Source of the DNA: Kordia sp. TARA_039_SRF
GTDB taxonomy: Bacteria; Bacteroidota; Bacteroidia; Flavobacteriales; Flavobacteriaceae
Direction: 5' to 3'
Assembly: GCA_006383075.2 (NCBI GenBank)
Contig: SMNH02000001.1
Span: 248,001 to 312,000, forward strand
DNA: 64,000 nucleotides
Below, in pieces: positions 45,924 to 53,982 of the stretch. Numbering within the stretch: position 1 is the first letter of the stretch; every line of letters starts with the position of its first letter. The position numbers and the translations under genes are program-made. Below the pieces are notes generated by a model that was given only the letters and a program-made list of their open reading frames with translations, was not told the origin of the DNA and did not search any database.

Positions 45924-48200
45924 CTATAAGGAAATCTTCTTTTTCACAATTACCGCATCGTTGAGTACAAAAGGAGTTGGCATCATGTTTTTGGCTCTTT
46001 TTGGGATGGAAAACAACGGATTTTCCATCAAATCAAAAGAAGCTTCATACAACATCAATTCAGGAGTTACACTTGGCGCTACGGTAAATTCGAGTTCTAA
46101 AGGTTCATTATTTGACACATAATAACTCGTCAAGCGATTCCATCTATTATTTGGGTATTTTAGCGGCAAGCCATTCACTTTTACAGAAGTAAATTTGGTG
46201 TTATTACTAAATACTTCCATACGATTTACCGTTCGCTGTGGAGTGATTTTAAGATGTACACGGCGTAAATTAGCAAAAGTGGTATCTGTAATCGTTTCTA
46301 CCAGTGGCATCGGAATTGGTTTTACAGGTGCTTCTTGCGTGTAGGTGAAGGCAGATTTGTACTTGCTATCCATGACTGCTTCTGAAGTGGAAGCTTTTTC
46401 TTCTTTGATATAATTTCGTGTCCAATCGTCCAAAAACAAATCATACGTGTTCCAACTTGCTTTTTGCGCATCAGCATTTAAAATATAAACCAAACTATTC
46501 GGTTTTTGGCGTTCTTCCGTAAAATCCGATTGCGAATGCGCCACAAAAAAGGCGATAATTGTCAACACGAAAAACAGATAAGCCGTCCATTTTTTACGTT
46601 GATACAATCCAAAAACAGGCGTGATTAATCCTAAAATTAGTACAATCAATAACGGAACAACCACTAGAATTTTCAAGCCCAATCCGACAGGAAATAATTT
46701 TATAAACGGACTGAGTATAAATATCGCGGGCAATGCTAAAATTGTATAAATAACGGTTGTAGGTGAGCTTTTTTGTTTGATTAAAATTAGTATCGAAACC
46801 AACATGAACAACACTGGAATCACAAAGAAACTTGCGCCTTTTAGATAAATTCCTAAGGCTATACAAATTACAATCCAGAAAAACGCTGGCGCAATGGACA
46901 GATTGGCTGGTGTTATTTTTTTGCCGAATTTGTGATAGGAATAAAAGGAAATTCCCAACGATAAAAAGGCAAATAATAGAATATAAGTATAGCCGTTGTA
47001 GGTAAATCCGTGTAACATTTCTCGATAATGCGGATATAGCCATTTTATAAACATCCAACCTAAAATAGTGACGCCACAACTCACAACAAGTGAAATTAAA
47101 AATGGAAGAAATCCTTGCAAAATCCCCTTTGTTGATAGCATGTTTTCTTTAAATCCATATAAGAGTACTGCAATAAACAACAAGAACATCAAAATGAGCG
47201 AAGGAATAATCCAGCTAAATGGATAGGTGTGAAAACCGATAGGCGTATTGAAATAAATCAAATCATCATCGGTGGTAATTTGGGTTAAATCTTGTTTAGA
47301 AAAATAATCAAGCAAGGTCGTCATGTACATTCCTTGATGCGTCAATGTATTAAAATCTAAATTTTCAGGCGTGTCATTTTGTGTGTGGTAATCGTAATGA
47401 TCGTCAATAAACGCAAAATTAAATCCTTGAATATTGCCATCTCTTCTAAAAACGGTTAAATCCGTATCGTTCGGCATCATTTTATACACGCTATACGCAA
47501 GCGAATTCCCTACAGGGTATGGCAATCCCGCATTTTGAAATCCTTTGATGAGCTTGGCATTTCCATTATTGGTTTCAAGCAGCATGATGCCTGGTCCGCC
47601 GCTTCCACGTGCTTCAAAATTGAGCACCAATCCCACATCTTTTGCCCACGGATGCTCATTGACAAACAATTCTGCACCATTCAACCCAAGTTCTTCGCCA
47701 TCAGACAGTAAAATAATGATATCATTCTCAGGTTGTTCACCTTTGGCTAAAAACGCTCGAATTCCTTCCAAAATCGTAGCAACACCACTGGCAGCATCAC
47801 TTGCACCAATGGCAGAATGCGGATCGCTGTCGTAATGCGATAATACCAATAAAGCTTTCGTCGGGTTTTTTCCTGAAATGCGCGCCAACACATTTTTAGG
47901 TTTTGACATGTTTCCAGAATTATCCAACGTAAATCCTTCTTGCACACTTGGGTTTAAGCCCAATTTTTGAAGCTCTGCGATAAGATACGCACGCACTTCC
48001 GCATGTGCTTTCGAGCCCACATAATGTGGTTCTTTTGCCATTTCATTCACATGCGCAAACGCACGAACGGTTGAAAATTCTTCTGTAGGAATTTTTTCTT
48101 CGGAAAGTGCTTGCGGCATATCGCTGTGAAAACTATAATAAACCGCTGCGGCAAGTAATAAAAATGATAGAAATGTATAACGTGCTTTTGGTGTAGTCAT
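45924..48200 (-). CDS. M28-family aminopeptidase, membrane-bound (ERMP1-like)
   Basis: A 758-aa protein: one N-terminal membrane helix, an M28 zinc-peptidase domain (~60-320), then about eight transmembrane helices (~325-590) and a C-terminal beta-rich domain. Zinc-site motifs are LSHYDSDPHSAIGASDAASG (His and Asp ligands), LLSDGEELGLNGA (catalytic and ligand Glu), NFEARGSGGP and the last His in DDHYDYHTQNDT. This arrangement matches endoplasmic-reticulum metallopeptidase 1-like bacterial homologues. It would trim peptides in the periplasm. Confidence 0.9.
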   Translation of the reverse strand: MTTPKARYTFLSFLLLAAAVYYSFHSDMPQALSEEKIPTEEFSTVRAFAHVNEMAKEPHYVGSKAHAEVRAYLIAELQKLGLNPSVQEGFTLDNSGNMSKPKNVLARISGKNPTKALLVLSHYDSDPHSAIGASDAASGVATILEGIRAFLAKGEQPENDIIILLSDGEELGLNGAELFVNEHPWAKDVGLVLNFEARGSGGPGIMLLETNNGNAKLIKGFQNAGLPYPVGNSLAYSVYKMMPNDTDLTVFRRDGNIQGFNFAFIDDHYDYHTQNDTPENLDFNTLTHQGMYMTTLLDYFSKQDLTQITTDDDLIYFNTPIGFHTYPFSWIIPSLILMFLLFIAVLLYGFKENMLSTKGILQGFLPFLISLVVSCGVTILGWMFIKWLYPHYREMLHGFTYNGYTYILLFAFLSLGISFYSYHKFGKKITPANLSIAPAFFWIVICIALGIYLKGASFFVIPVLFMLVSILILIKQKSSPTTVIYTILALPAIFILSPFIKLFPVGLGLKILVVVPLLIVLILGLITPVFGLYQRKKWTAYLFFVLTIIAFFVAHSQSDFTEERQKPNSLVYILNADAQKASWNTYDLFLDDWTRNYIKEEKASTSEAVMDSKYKSAFTYTQEAPVKPIPMPLVETITDTTFANLRRVHLKITPQRTVNRMEVFSNNTKFTSVKVNGLPLKYPNNRWNRLTSYYVSNNEPLELEFTVAPSVTPELMLYEASFDLMENPLFSIPKRAKNMMPTPFVLNDAVIVKKKISL

Positions 48201-48439
48201 TTGGATTGGTTGAATGGTTGCTTTAAAAATAGTAAAAAAGCGTACAAAACATGTTAAGAAATAGGTGTTTTAGTTTTTTCAAATTTTGAGTTGTCAAAAA
48301 ATAAAAAAAAGTTTTCGTGTAGCGGTTTTTAAAATTGAATCAAAGTAGTATAAATAGATAGGTAAAAACAAGAGTTTAAATAAAATGTGTATCTTATTTC
48401 TATAAATGTAATGTTTATCAGTGTCCAAACTACGAGCCA

Positions 48440-49204
48440 ATGGAATATGAAGAGTTTTTGCCGAGCAAATCCTTAGCGGAAATCGTTCAAAATTACTGGA
48501 CTTTCTATGTCCCTGAAAGTGAAAATTTAAATTTCCCTATTGAACACGAAACGCTTCCCGAAAGTTGTGTTTCTATCGTTTTTATACAACAACCTTACTA
48601 CAAGGGAATTCGTATGTTGGGTCCTAGAACTACAAAATTCCATCAATCGGTATTCCCAAAGTCGATTTATTTTGGCATTCGATTGCACCCTTGGTTGCGT
48701 TTTCAACCGGATATTTTCCGTAAAGATGATATCATTAATCAAACAACAGAAGTTCCCGATATAATTGGTGATTATTTTTCTATTGACATTGATGTAAAGC
48801 AATATAGTACTTCTCTTGATTGGGTTGAAAAAGACCTTACTTCATTTTTTAACACTATAATAATTCAGCAGGATGATTTGGTAAAATTTATCTGTTTAGA
48901 ATTGACTCAAGGAACTCCAATCAGTACCATTGTAGAAAAACTTCCATTTTCCGTTCGTGTCATTCAAAAAAGATTTAAAAATGTCGTTGGAATCTCCATG
49001 AGGCAATTTGCTAGCAATAATAAACAACGAAACTTATGGATAGATTTGTTGGAAAATCAACATAAAAAAACGGACGTGATTTATAAATATAATTATTTTG
49101 ATCAATCACATTTTATCAATGAATTCAAACGAAAAATGCAACGCTCGGCATCAGATTACGAAGCGTATTTGAAAACAATCAATATTTCATTGGTAAAAAA
49201 CTGA
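48440..49204 (+). CDS. AraC-family transcriptional regulator
   Basis: A 254-aa soluble protein. An N-terminal DUF6597-like sensor (YEEFLPSKSLAEIVQNYWTFYV, LPESCVSIVFIQQ, MLGPRTTKFHQS) precedes a C-terminal AraC-type HTH (GTPISTIVEKLPFSVRVIQKRF, YKYNYFDQSHFINEFKRKMQRSASDYE). The second helix-turn-helix is the clearer one. It is followed 58 bp later by a secreted-protein gene that may be its target. Effector unknown. Confidence 0.85.
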   Translation: MEYEEFLPSKSLAEIVQNYWTFYVPESENLNFPIEHETLPESCVSIVFIQQPYYKGIRMLGPRTTKFHQSVFPKSIYFGIRLHPWLRFQPDIFRKDDIINQTTEVPDIIGDYFSIDIDVKQYSTSLDWVEKDLTSFFNTIIIQQDDLVKFICLELTQGTPISTIVEKLPFSVRVIQKRFKNVVGISMRQFASNNKQRNLWIDLLENQHKKTDVIYKYNYFDQSHFINEFKRKMQRSASDYEAYLKTINISLVKN

Positions 49205-49262
49205 CGCTTTTTTACAATTACATATGTTTCTTATAAATTAATTTTATCCAAACTAAAAAAAT

Positions 49263-49790
49263 ATGAGAACACTACTTTTAATTTGTATTTCGCTTTTCGG
49301 TATTTCCTGTTTTGGACAAGAAGTTGCCCAAGACTCGTTAAAAACAATTGACCAACTTAATTTTATGCAAGGAACTTGGAAAGGAGAAGGTTGGATTTAT
49401 ATTAATAGAGTAAAAAAACAATTTACACAAACAGAAACCATAACACCCAAAGTTGATAATACTTTATTGATGATTGATGGTTTGGGACATGACAAAGAAG
49501 ATAAAAATAAAGTGATACATAATGCTTTTGGTGTAATATCGTACAACCAAAAAATGAAGGCAATGACGATGCTTTCATTTTCTTCAACAGGTGGAAAAAT
49601 GGAAAATAACATGCGGCTTATTGGAGAAAAAAAGCTAGAATGGTCATTTAAAAATGAACAAGGTGGCACGATTCGGTTTCGAGAAGATTTTTCGGAAGAC
49701 GGCGTTTGGAGTGAAAAAGGAGAATATTCTGCTGATGGAAAAAATTGGTTTCCTTTTTTTGAAATGCGTTTGGTGAAACAAGCAGAATAA
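49263..49790 (+). CDS. Secreted DUF1579/lipocalin-like protein, 175 aa
   Basis: A signal peptide ends at SCFGQ; the Cys in ISCFG could also act as a lipobox. The mature part (LNFMQGTWKGEGWIYINRVKKQF, TPKVDNTLLMIDGLGHD) shows the WxG start and alternating-strand pattern of DUF1579-type beta-barrels in Bacteroidota, often annotated as heme/lipid-binding-like with unknown role. It is downstream of an AraC regulator on the same strand. Confidence 0.7.
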   Translation: MRTLLLICISLFGISCFGQEVAQDSLKTIDQLNFMQGTWKGEGWIYINRVKKQFTQTETITPKVDNTLLMIDGLGHDKEDKNKVIHNAFGVISYNQKMKAMTMLSFSSTGGKMENNMRLIGEKKLEWSFKNEQGGTIRFREDFSEDGVWSEKGEYSADGKNWFPFFEMRLVKQAE

Positions 49791-49910
49791 TTCAACTGAA
49801 ATACTACGCTAGTGGAGTTATATTTTATTGAGTAAAAATAATTTCCGAGCAGTTTTGTGTTAACTAATTAAAAATGAGTAACTTTAAGAGAACCTAAAAA
49901 AACCTGAGTC

Positions 49911-50381
49911 ATGGCAGTAAAAAATTTTCAAGGCGCTCGAAAGTCACAATTGAGTAATGCCGGAAAGGCAGAAGCATTTAAAGTAAGTGATTATATGACC
50001 CGAAAGTTAATCACGTTTAAACCTGAACAAACGGTTGAGGAAGTCATTCAAAAACTGATTCAACATAAAATTTCGGGCGGTCCTGTTGTGAATGACCAAA
50101 ACGAATTGGTCGGGATTATTTCAGAAGGAGATTGCATCAAACAAATTTCGGACAGTCGCTATTACAACATGCCATTTGAGCATAATAAAATAGAAGCACA
50201 CATGGCAAAAAATGTAGAAACGATTGATGGTGATATGAATATTTTTGATGCCGCCGATAAATTTATTCAATCCAAAATACGCCGTTTTCCGATTGTTGAA
50301 AATGGTAGATTGGTCGGTCAAATCAGTCAAAAAGACATTTTAAAAGCCGCAATGAAATTGAAAGGGCAGAGTTGGAAGTAG
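49911..50381 (+). CDS. CBS-domain protein, 156 aa
   Basis: Two CBS motifs in tandem: YMTRKLITFKPEQTVEEVIQKL ... GGPVVNDQNELVGIISEGD (residues ~24-83) and HMAKNVETIDGDMNIFDAADKF ... RRFPIVENGRLVGQISQKDIL (~94-150). Such stand-alone Bateman modules bind adenine nucleotides and act as energy sensors. No attached effector domain is present. It stands alone, convergent with the zinc-ribbon gene. Confidence 0.9.
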   Translation: MAVKNFQGARKSQLSNAGKAEAFKVSDYMTRKLITFKPEQTVEEVIQKLIQHKISGGPVVNDQNELVGIISEGDCIKQISDSRYYNMPFEHNKIEAHMAKNVETIDGDMNIFDAADKFIQSKIRRFPIVENGRLVGQISQKDILKAAMKLKGQSWK

Positions 50382-50392
50382 CCACTACAATT

Positions 50393-50743
50393 TTATGAAT
50401 TTTTCTTCACCAACAAATAGAAATCATTTTCCAATGCTAAATAGCCTTGGTCATATACATAATAGTAGGTAGAATTTGATTTTGTTACATAAATAGACGT
50501 GAAATAACCAAAGTCGAATCCTTTTTCAATGAGTTTGGATTTGGTCGTTTTGGTTTTTCCGTTAACATTCAGTTCTTCCAAAATACGCCAATTTTTACGC
50601 AAGCGATTGTTGATATTTCGAATCAAGTTTTTTCCGTCTTTATTCAGTCGGTTGTTGTATGCGTTTCTACAATAATCGCTGCAAAACTTTTTATCGACCC
50701 GACCTTTAAACGAATCGTTACATTCTAAACATTTTTTCTCCAT
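50393..50743 (-). CDS. Zinc-ribbon protein, 116 aa
   Basis: Start set at the ATG at 50743; the TTG ten codons earlier overlaps the GNAT gene. A CLECNDSF ... CSDYC four-cysteine ribbon occupies the N-terminus (MEKKCLECNDSFKGRVDKK), of the type seen in Bacteroidota DUF2116-like proteins. A basic helical segment and a beta-rich C-terminus (YFTSIYVTKSNSTYYYVYDQGYLALEN) follow. It is 2 bp after the GNAT gene, so the two are co-transcribed. Confidence 0.75.
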   Translation of the reverse strand: MEKKCLECNDSFKGRVDKKFCSDYCRNAYNNRLNKDGKNLIRNINNRLRKNWRILEELNVNGKTKTTKSKLIEKGFDFGYFTSIYVTKSNSTYYYVYDQGYLALENDFYLLVKKNS

Positions 50744-50745
50744 AA

Positions 50746-51279
50746 TCAATTTGGATTTTTGAGTTGATACCAACGCAGTTGCATATTTTCAGGGTCATAA
50801 TAGAAGTCTTCCACATAGTTAAGTCCAATTTTCAACAACACACGATGCGACGCTTCATTGTTGCGTTCTGTGATTCCGTAAATCGTATCTAATTTCAACA
50901 CATCCCAAGCATATTGCAAACACGCTTTTGATGCTTCGGTGGCATATCCTTTTCCCCAAAACTCTTGACGTAAGCGATATCCGATATCATAAAAATTTAT
51001 GTGATTGTTAAACGTATAATCGTTGTACAGTCGGAAGCCACACCAACCGATGAATTCGCCAGTATCTTTCAATTCCACTGCCCAACGTCCGATGCTACGT
51101 TCTGCATATTGCTTTTGTACATCGTTGATATATTGTAATGCTTCCGCTTTGTTTTTGATAGGTTTCTTGCCCAAATAGCGATGCACTTCGGGATTGGAAT
51201 CGAGCGCAAACATACCGTCGAGGTCCTGTGTAGTAAGGTCTCGAATGATGAGTCGCTCAGTTTTTATGTGAATATTCAT
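50746..51279 (-). CDS. GNAT acetyltransferase (RimJ/RimL-like)
   Basis: A 177-aa N-acetyltransferase. ERLIIRDLTTQDLDGMFAL is the family N-terminus. The acetyl-CoA-binding region is YRLRQEFWGKGYATEASKACLQYAW, followed by ITERNNEASHRVLLKIGLNYVEDF. This is the RimJ/RimL branch that modifies ribosomal-protein N-termini or small molecules; the substrate is unknown. It is transcribed with the zinc-ribbon gene. Confidence 0.9.
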   Translation of the reverse strand: MNIHIKTERLIIRDLTTQDLDGMFALDSNPEVHRYLGKKPIKNKAEALQYINDVQKQYAERSIGRWAVELKDTGEFIGWCGFRLYNDYTFNNHINFYDIGYRLRQEFWGKGYATEASKACLQYAWDVLKLDTIYGITERNNEASHRVLLKIGLNYVEDFYYDPENMQLRWYQLKNPN

Positions 51280-51463
51280 GGGAAACTTCTAAACGACTAA
51301 GATAGTAAATTTTATCCATTTACAAACGACTACAAATATTTGTAAACGAAAGTAAGCGCGTTGTAACCGAATAAAATTTGCGGGTCGTTTCATATTTGCA
51401 CTGTTAAATCATCACAACGATTTCAACACAAACACATATAATAACTTTTAAATCATATACATT

Positions 51464-51796
51464 ATGAACACATTACGTAATAGAGTACAATTAATCGGAA
51501 ATTTAGGAAACGACCCAGAAATCATCAATTTAGAAGATGGTAAAAAAATTGCCAAGTTTTCAATCGCCACCAACGAAAAATATAAGAATGCACAGGGAGA
51601 CAAGATTGAAAACACGTATTGGCATTCCCTAATTGCGTGGAACAAAACAGCCGAAATTGTTGAAAAATATTTATTAAAAGGCAAAGAAATCGCGATTGAA
51701 GGGAAACTTACGAATCGTTCGTATGAAACTGAAGAAGGCGAAAAGAAATATGTAACCGAAGTTTTGGTAAACGAAATTTTAATGTTAGGCAGATAG
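51464..51796 (+). CDS. ssb: Short single-stranded DNA-binding protein
   Basis: A 110-aa OB-fold protein. NRVQLIGNLGNDPEI, KFSIATNEKYKN, WHSLIAWNKTAEIVEKYLLKGKEIAIEGKL and YVTEVLVNEILML are typical SSB strands. The usual acidic C-terminal tail (DDDIPF type), which recruits partner proteins, is absent. This is probably an accessory SSB rather than the main replicative one. Its terminator is the left copy of the 43-bp direct repeat bounding the toxin/immunity island. Confidence 0.9.
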   Translation: MNTLRNRVQLIGNLGNDPEIINLEDGKKIAKFSIATNEKYKNAQGDKIENTYWHSLIAWNKTAEIVEKYLLKGKEIAIEGKLTNRSYETEEGEKKYVTEVLVNEILMLGR

Positions 51797-51819
51797 ATTT
51801 GGGAGTCTATTGCTCATCT

Positions 51820-51862
51820 GTAAAGAGGCTGGTTCTGGGGAGAATCAGCCTCTTTTTTTAAC
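51820..51862. repeat. Left direct repeat of the toxin/immunity island (contains the ssb terminator)
   Basis: This 43-bp segment is repeated in the same orientation at 61645-61687 with 38/43 identity. It contains a strong hairpin (51823-51854: aagaggctggttct / agaatcagcctctt, one G-T pair, gggg loop) plus seven T, the terminator of ssb. The pair frames the minus-strand toxin/immunity genes. Confidence 0.7.
51823..51859 (+). terminator. ssb terminator (intact copy)
   Basis: A 14-bp stem with a gggg loop and a T-run lies 26 bp after the ssb stop. The right-hand copy at 61645-61687 has lost several base pairs of the lower stem. Confidence 0.88.
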
Positions 51863-51870
51863 TATCTATT

Positions 51871-52035
51871 TCAAATTCTTTGAAAATGAGTCTTAGCCTT
51901 TTTTCTCATCAACTCAATAAGCCTATATAGAGCATGATTTATTTTCTTCTGCATTGCCTCTTCAAAAGTTACTAACCAGCTTTCTAAAACACTTGCTTCT
52001 AGTTCTCTAAATTTGACACGTATTTTAAATTTCAT
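51871..52035 (-). pseudogene. Truncated copy of the SUKH immunity gene 5' end
   Basis: A 54-codon frame starting 5 bp after the stop of the intact SUKH gene. Its first 81 bp (51955-52035) match the first 81 bp of the intact gene (52416-52496) at 78 positions. The three differences all change the amino acid (M5I, D13E, I16V). After residue 27 it diverges into unrelated sequence ending in TGA. It is best read as the remnant of a second immunity paralogue, degraded or recombined at the island edge. Expression as a short peptide is possible but unsupported. Confidence 0.75.
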
Positions 52036-52040
52036 GACTC

Positions 52041-52496
52041 CTAATCATCCAAATCTTCATCAATCAAATAGTTTACAAACTCTGTCCAAGAATTAGCAAT
52101 TTTCTGTGGTTCACCATAACTAAACATATGATAAATACTTCCTATTTCATCTTCTGCCAAAGACATCATTAAAATACCTCCAGACGATGCTCCAATATCA
52201 ATTCCTTTAGAAATATATCTTGCACCACCTCTACTAGCTTGCTCATCTAGAGAACCTTCTCCATTATCTAAATAATTGAAGCTATATAAATGAATGTCTT
52301 CGCTAACCATGATACTAGCACTATCAGCATCAAAAATCACATAATCACCTATAGGAGATCCCCCATTGTACTTTAGTATGTGAGAACGATAATCTTCAGG
52401 TAAGCGTATCTTTAATGCCTCTTCAAAAGTTACTAACCAGCTTTCTAAAATACTTGCGTCTAGTTCTCTAAATTTGACACGCATTTTAAATTTCAT
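52041..52496 (-). CDS. SMI1/KNR4 (SUKH) family immunity protein
   Basis: A 151-aa protein with the SUKH signature: a helical N-terminus ending EEALKIRLPEDYRSHILKYNGGSPIGDYVIFD, then beta strands and a C-terminal SFGEP-like segment followed by SWTEFVNYLID. SUKH proteins neutralise toxin domains in polymorphic toxin systems. Here it is the last intact gene of the immunity tail downstream of the 945-aa toxin-like protein. A partial copy of its own 5' end follows it. Its cognate toxin may be missing from this locus. Confidence 0.85.
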   Translation of the reverse strand: MKFKMRVKFRELDASILESWLVTFEEALKIRLPEDYRSHILKYNGGSPIGDYVIFDADSASIMVSEDIHLYSFNYLDNGEGSLDEQASRGGARYISKGIDIGASSGGILMMSLAEDEIGSIYHMFSYGEPQKIANSWTEFVNYLIDEDLDD

Positions 52497-52588
52497 CTAT
52501 TTTTAATTTCATTAGTGCAAGTTTTATTAAAAAATCAGCATTGTTTAAATATAGTTAGCATGGACATTTTTTTCATGGCTTAATTTGG

Positions 52589-52879
52589 CTAATTCCATCT
52601 TCCTGCTTCATATTCTTCTAAAAAATATTCTTCTGGAGCATAAGTGCCGAATTCTATAATTTTTCCAGATTCTTTTTCTACTAAAAAAGGTGCGTTTCCT
52701 AACAAATCATGTTTTCCACTTTTTGTTAAGTATGCTTCTTTACTTGTATAACTGTATACATTACCATATAGTTTTTTTATAATGTTTTCAGGAATAATTA
52801 TAAGAGGAATTTCTACTTCTTTTTCAATCTCTAAAACATAATTTTCTGCTATTTTTAGTATTTCTTTGTCTGTTAGCAT
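52589..52879 (-). CDS. Imm35-like immunity protein (YrhB-type fold)
   Basis: A 96-aa protein. The C-terminal half GNAPFLVEKESGKIIEFGTYAPEEYFLEEYEAG matches the Imm35/YrhB consensus (GN-x-P-hydrophobic-V-x-K-x-x-G-x-I). The middle NVYSYTSKEAYLTKSGKHDLLG also fits, although the family's GW motif is replaced here by YGNVYSYTSKEA. Imm35 members occur in immunity arrays. Neighbouring SUKH and unassigned small genes support the same role. Confidence 0.78.
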   Translation of the reverse strand: MLTDKEILKIAENYVLEIEKEVEIPLIIIPENIIKKLYGNVYSYTSKEAYLTKSGKHDLLGNAPFLVEKESGKIIEFGTYAPEEYFLEEYEAGRWN

Positions 52880-52957
52880 AGCTCAGTTTTAATATTTTTA
52901 GAATTCACATACGATAAGAATTATGCGGAAGCAAGAGCATTATATCTAAACTTCTTT

Positions 52958-53488
52958 TTAATATATGACTCTTTTTTGGTTCACATAAATTGTAAATCCT
53001 TCTTTAGTAGCTTCAATACGTTCAATGGGACTATCAGTAACATGATAAGTTACTTGCTGCTCACCTTCTTTAGTATATGACTTATCCTTTAATTCTGTTT
53101 CTATCCATGTAAATACATTAGGCTGTACTTGCTTAAAATGAACAGCTACTTTTTCAATACCCATATAATCATCTTCTTTTACTATTAGAGGTTCTATGTC
53201 TTGTAATTTACGGGTGTTTATATCCTCAAATTCTGGAACGCCTTCATTATCCAAGCCCCACATAGAAGCTTCTATGCTCGAAAACTCTAAAGGATATCGA
53301 TCTCTAAAAATCCATACCAATGTACCTACAAAATCGTCTAAATCACTTTCTCTTATTTGATTGCAAAATATTTTTTTATTAGGAAAACGTAATTCTAACC
53401 ATTTTTCATCATCCCATTCGTCTGCACCGACTGCATATCTATTAATACTTTTGTAAAAAAGCCACTCTGTTTTACTTCTGTCTATCAT
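52958..53488 (-). CDS. Unassigned putative immunity protein, 176 aa
   Basis: I do not recognise a family. It is acidic, cytoplasmic (no signal peptide) and rich in aromatic residues (SKTEWLFYKSINRYAVGADEW, MWGLDNEGVPEFED), like many toxin-immunity proteins. It lies between the 137-aa gene and the Imm35-like gene in a row of small minus-strand genes behind a large toxin-like protein. The immunity role is inferred from position only. Confidence 0.6.
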   Translation of the reverse strand: MIDRSKTEWLFYKSINRYAVGADEWDDEKWLELRFPNKKIFCNQIRESDLDDFVGTLVWIFRDRYPLEFSSIEASMWGLDNEGVPEFEDINTRKLQDIEPLIVKEDDYMGIEKVAVHFKQVQPNVFTWIETELKDKSYTKEGEQQVTYHVTDSPIERIEATKEGFTIYVNQKRVIY

Positions 53489-53554
53489 AAATTTGCATTG
53501 AAAAAAATAAGTTTTTATTTTACCATATTAAAAAGCAAAGAGTTCCATATACTT

Positions 53555-53968
53555 TCAACTATTATTTTTTGGCTTTTTTATGGTTGTTAACAACGGAGGT
53601 CTAAATCTTTCTGCTATATAATCTCGAATCTCTTTTTTTTCATAATCATTTAATTTTGAATTGAATTCAATTTTATCTGGGAAAAGTGTGAAAATTTCAG
53701 AAATTTCTGGGCATAAATCAAAAAACCTTTTATTCTTTTTATAAATGGTATCGCTTAGCTCTTTGTTAAAAATATATCTATCAATGAAGTATTTATCTAA
53801 GTCCAATAATCCTTTAGATATTGTCCTATTCCATTGAAGAATAAAAAAAACTGTTGAACTGAAATCATTTACCTCAAGAGTGTCACCTGCCTTCTTAAGT
53901 ACCTTCAGTTTAGAACGATTACCAAATGATAACATTTCATCTAATATTATTTTTATTTGTAATTTCAT
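53555..53968 (-). CDS. Unassigned protein next to the zincin toxin, candidate cognate immunity
   Basis: A 137-aa basic protein, no family recognised. The helical pattern (FSSTVFFILQWNRTISKGLLDLDKYFID) is followed by a lysine/proline-rich C-terminus. It starts 14 bp after the stop of the 945-aa zincin protein, the position where cognate immunity genes usually sit. No signal peptide or membrane segment is evident. Confidence 0.6.
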   Translation of the reverse strand: MKLQIKIILDEMLSFGNRSKLKVLKKAGDTLEVNDFSSTVFFILQWNRTISKGLLDLDKYFIDRYIFNKELSDTIYKKNKRFFDLCPEISEIFTLFPDKIEFNSKLNDYEKKEIRDYIAERFRPPLLTTIKKPKNNS

Positions 53969-53982
53969 TTGTCTTAGTATTA

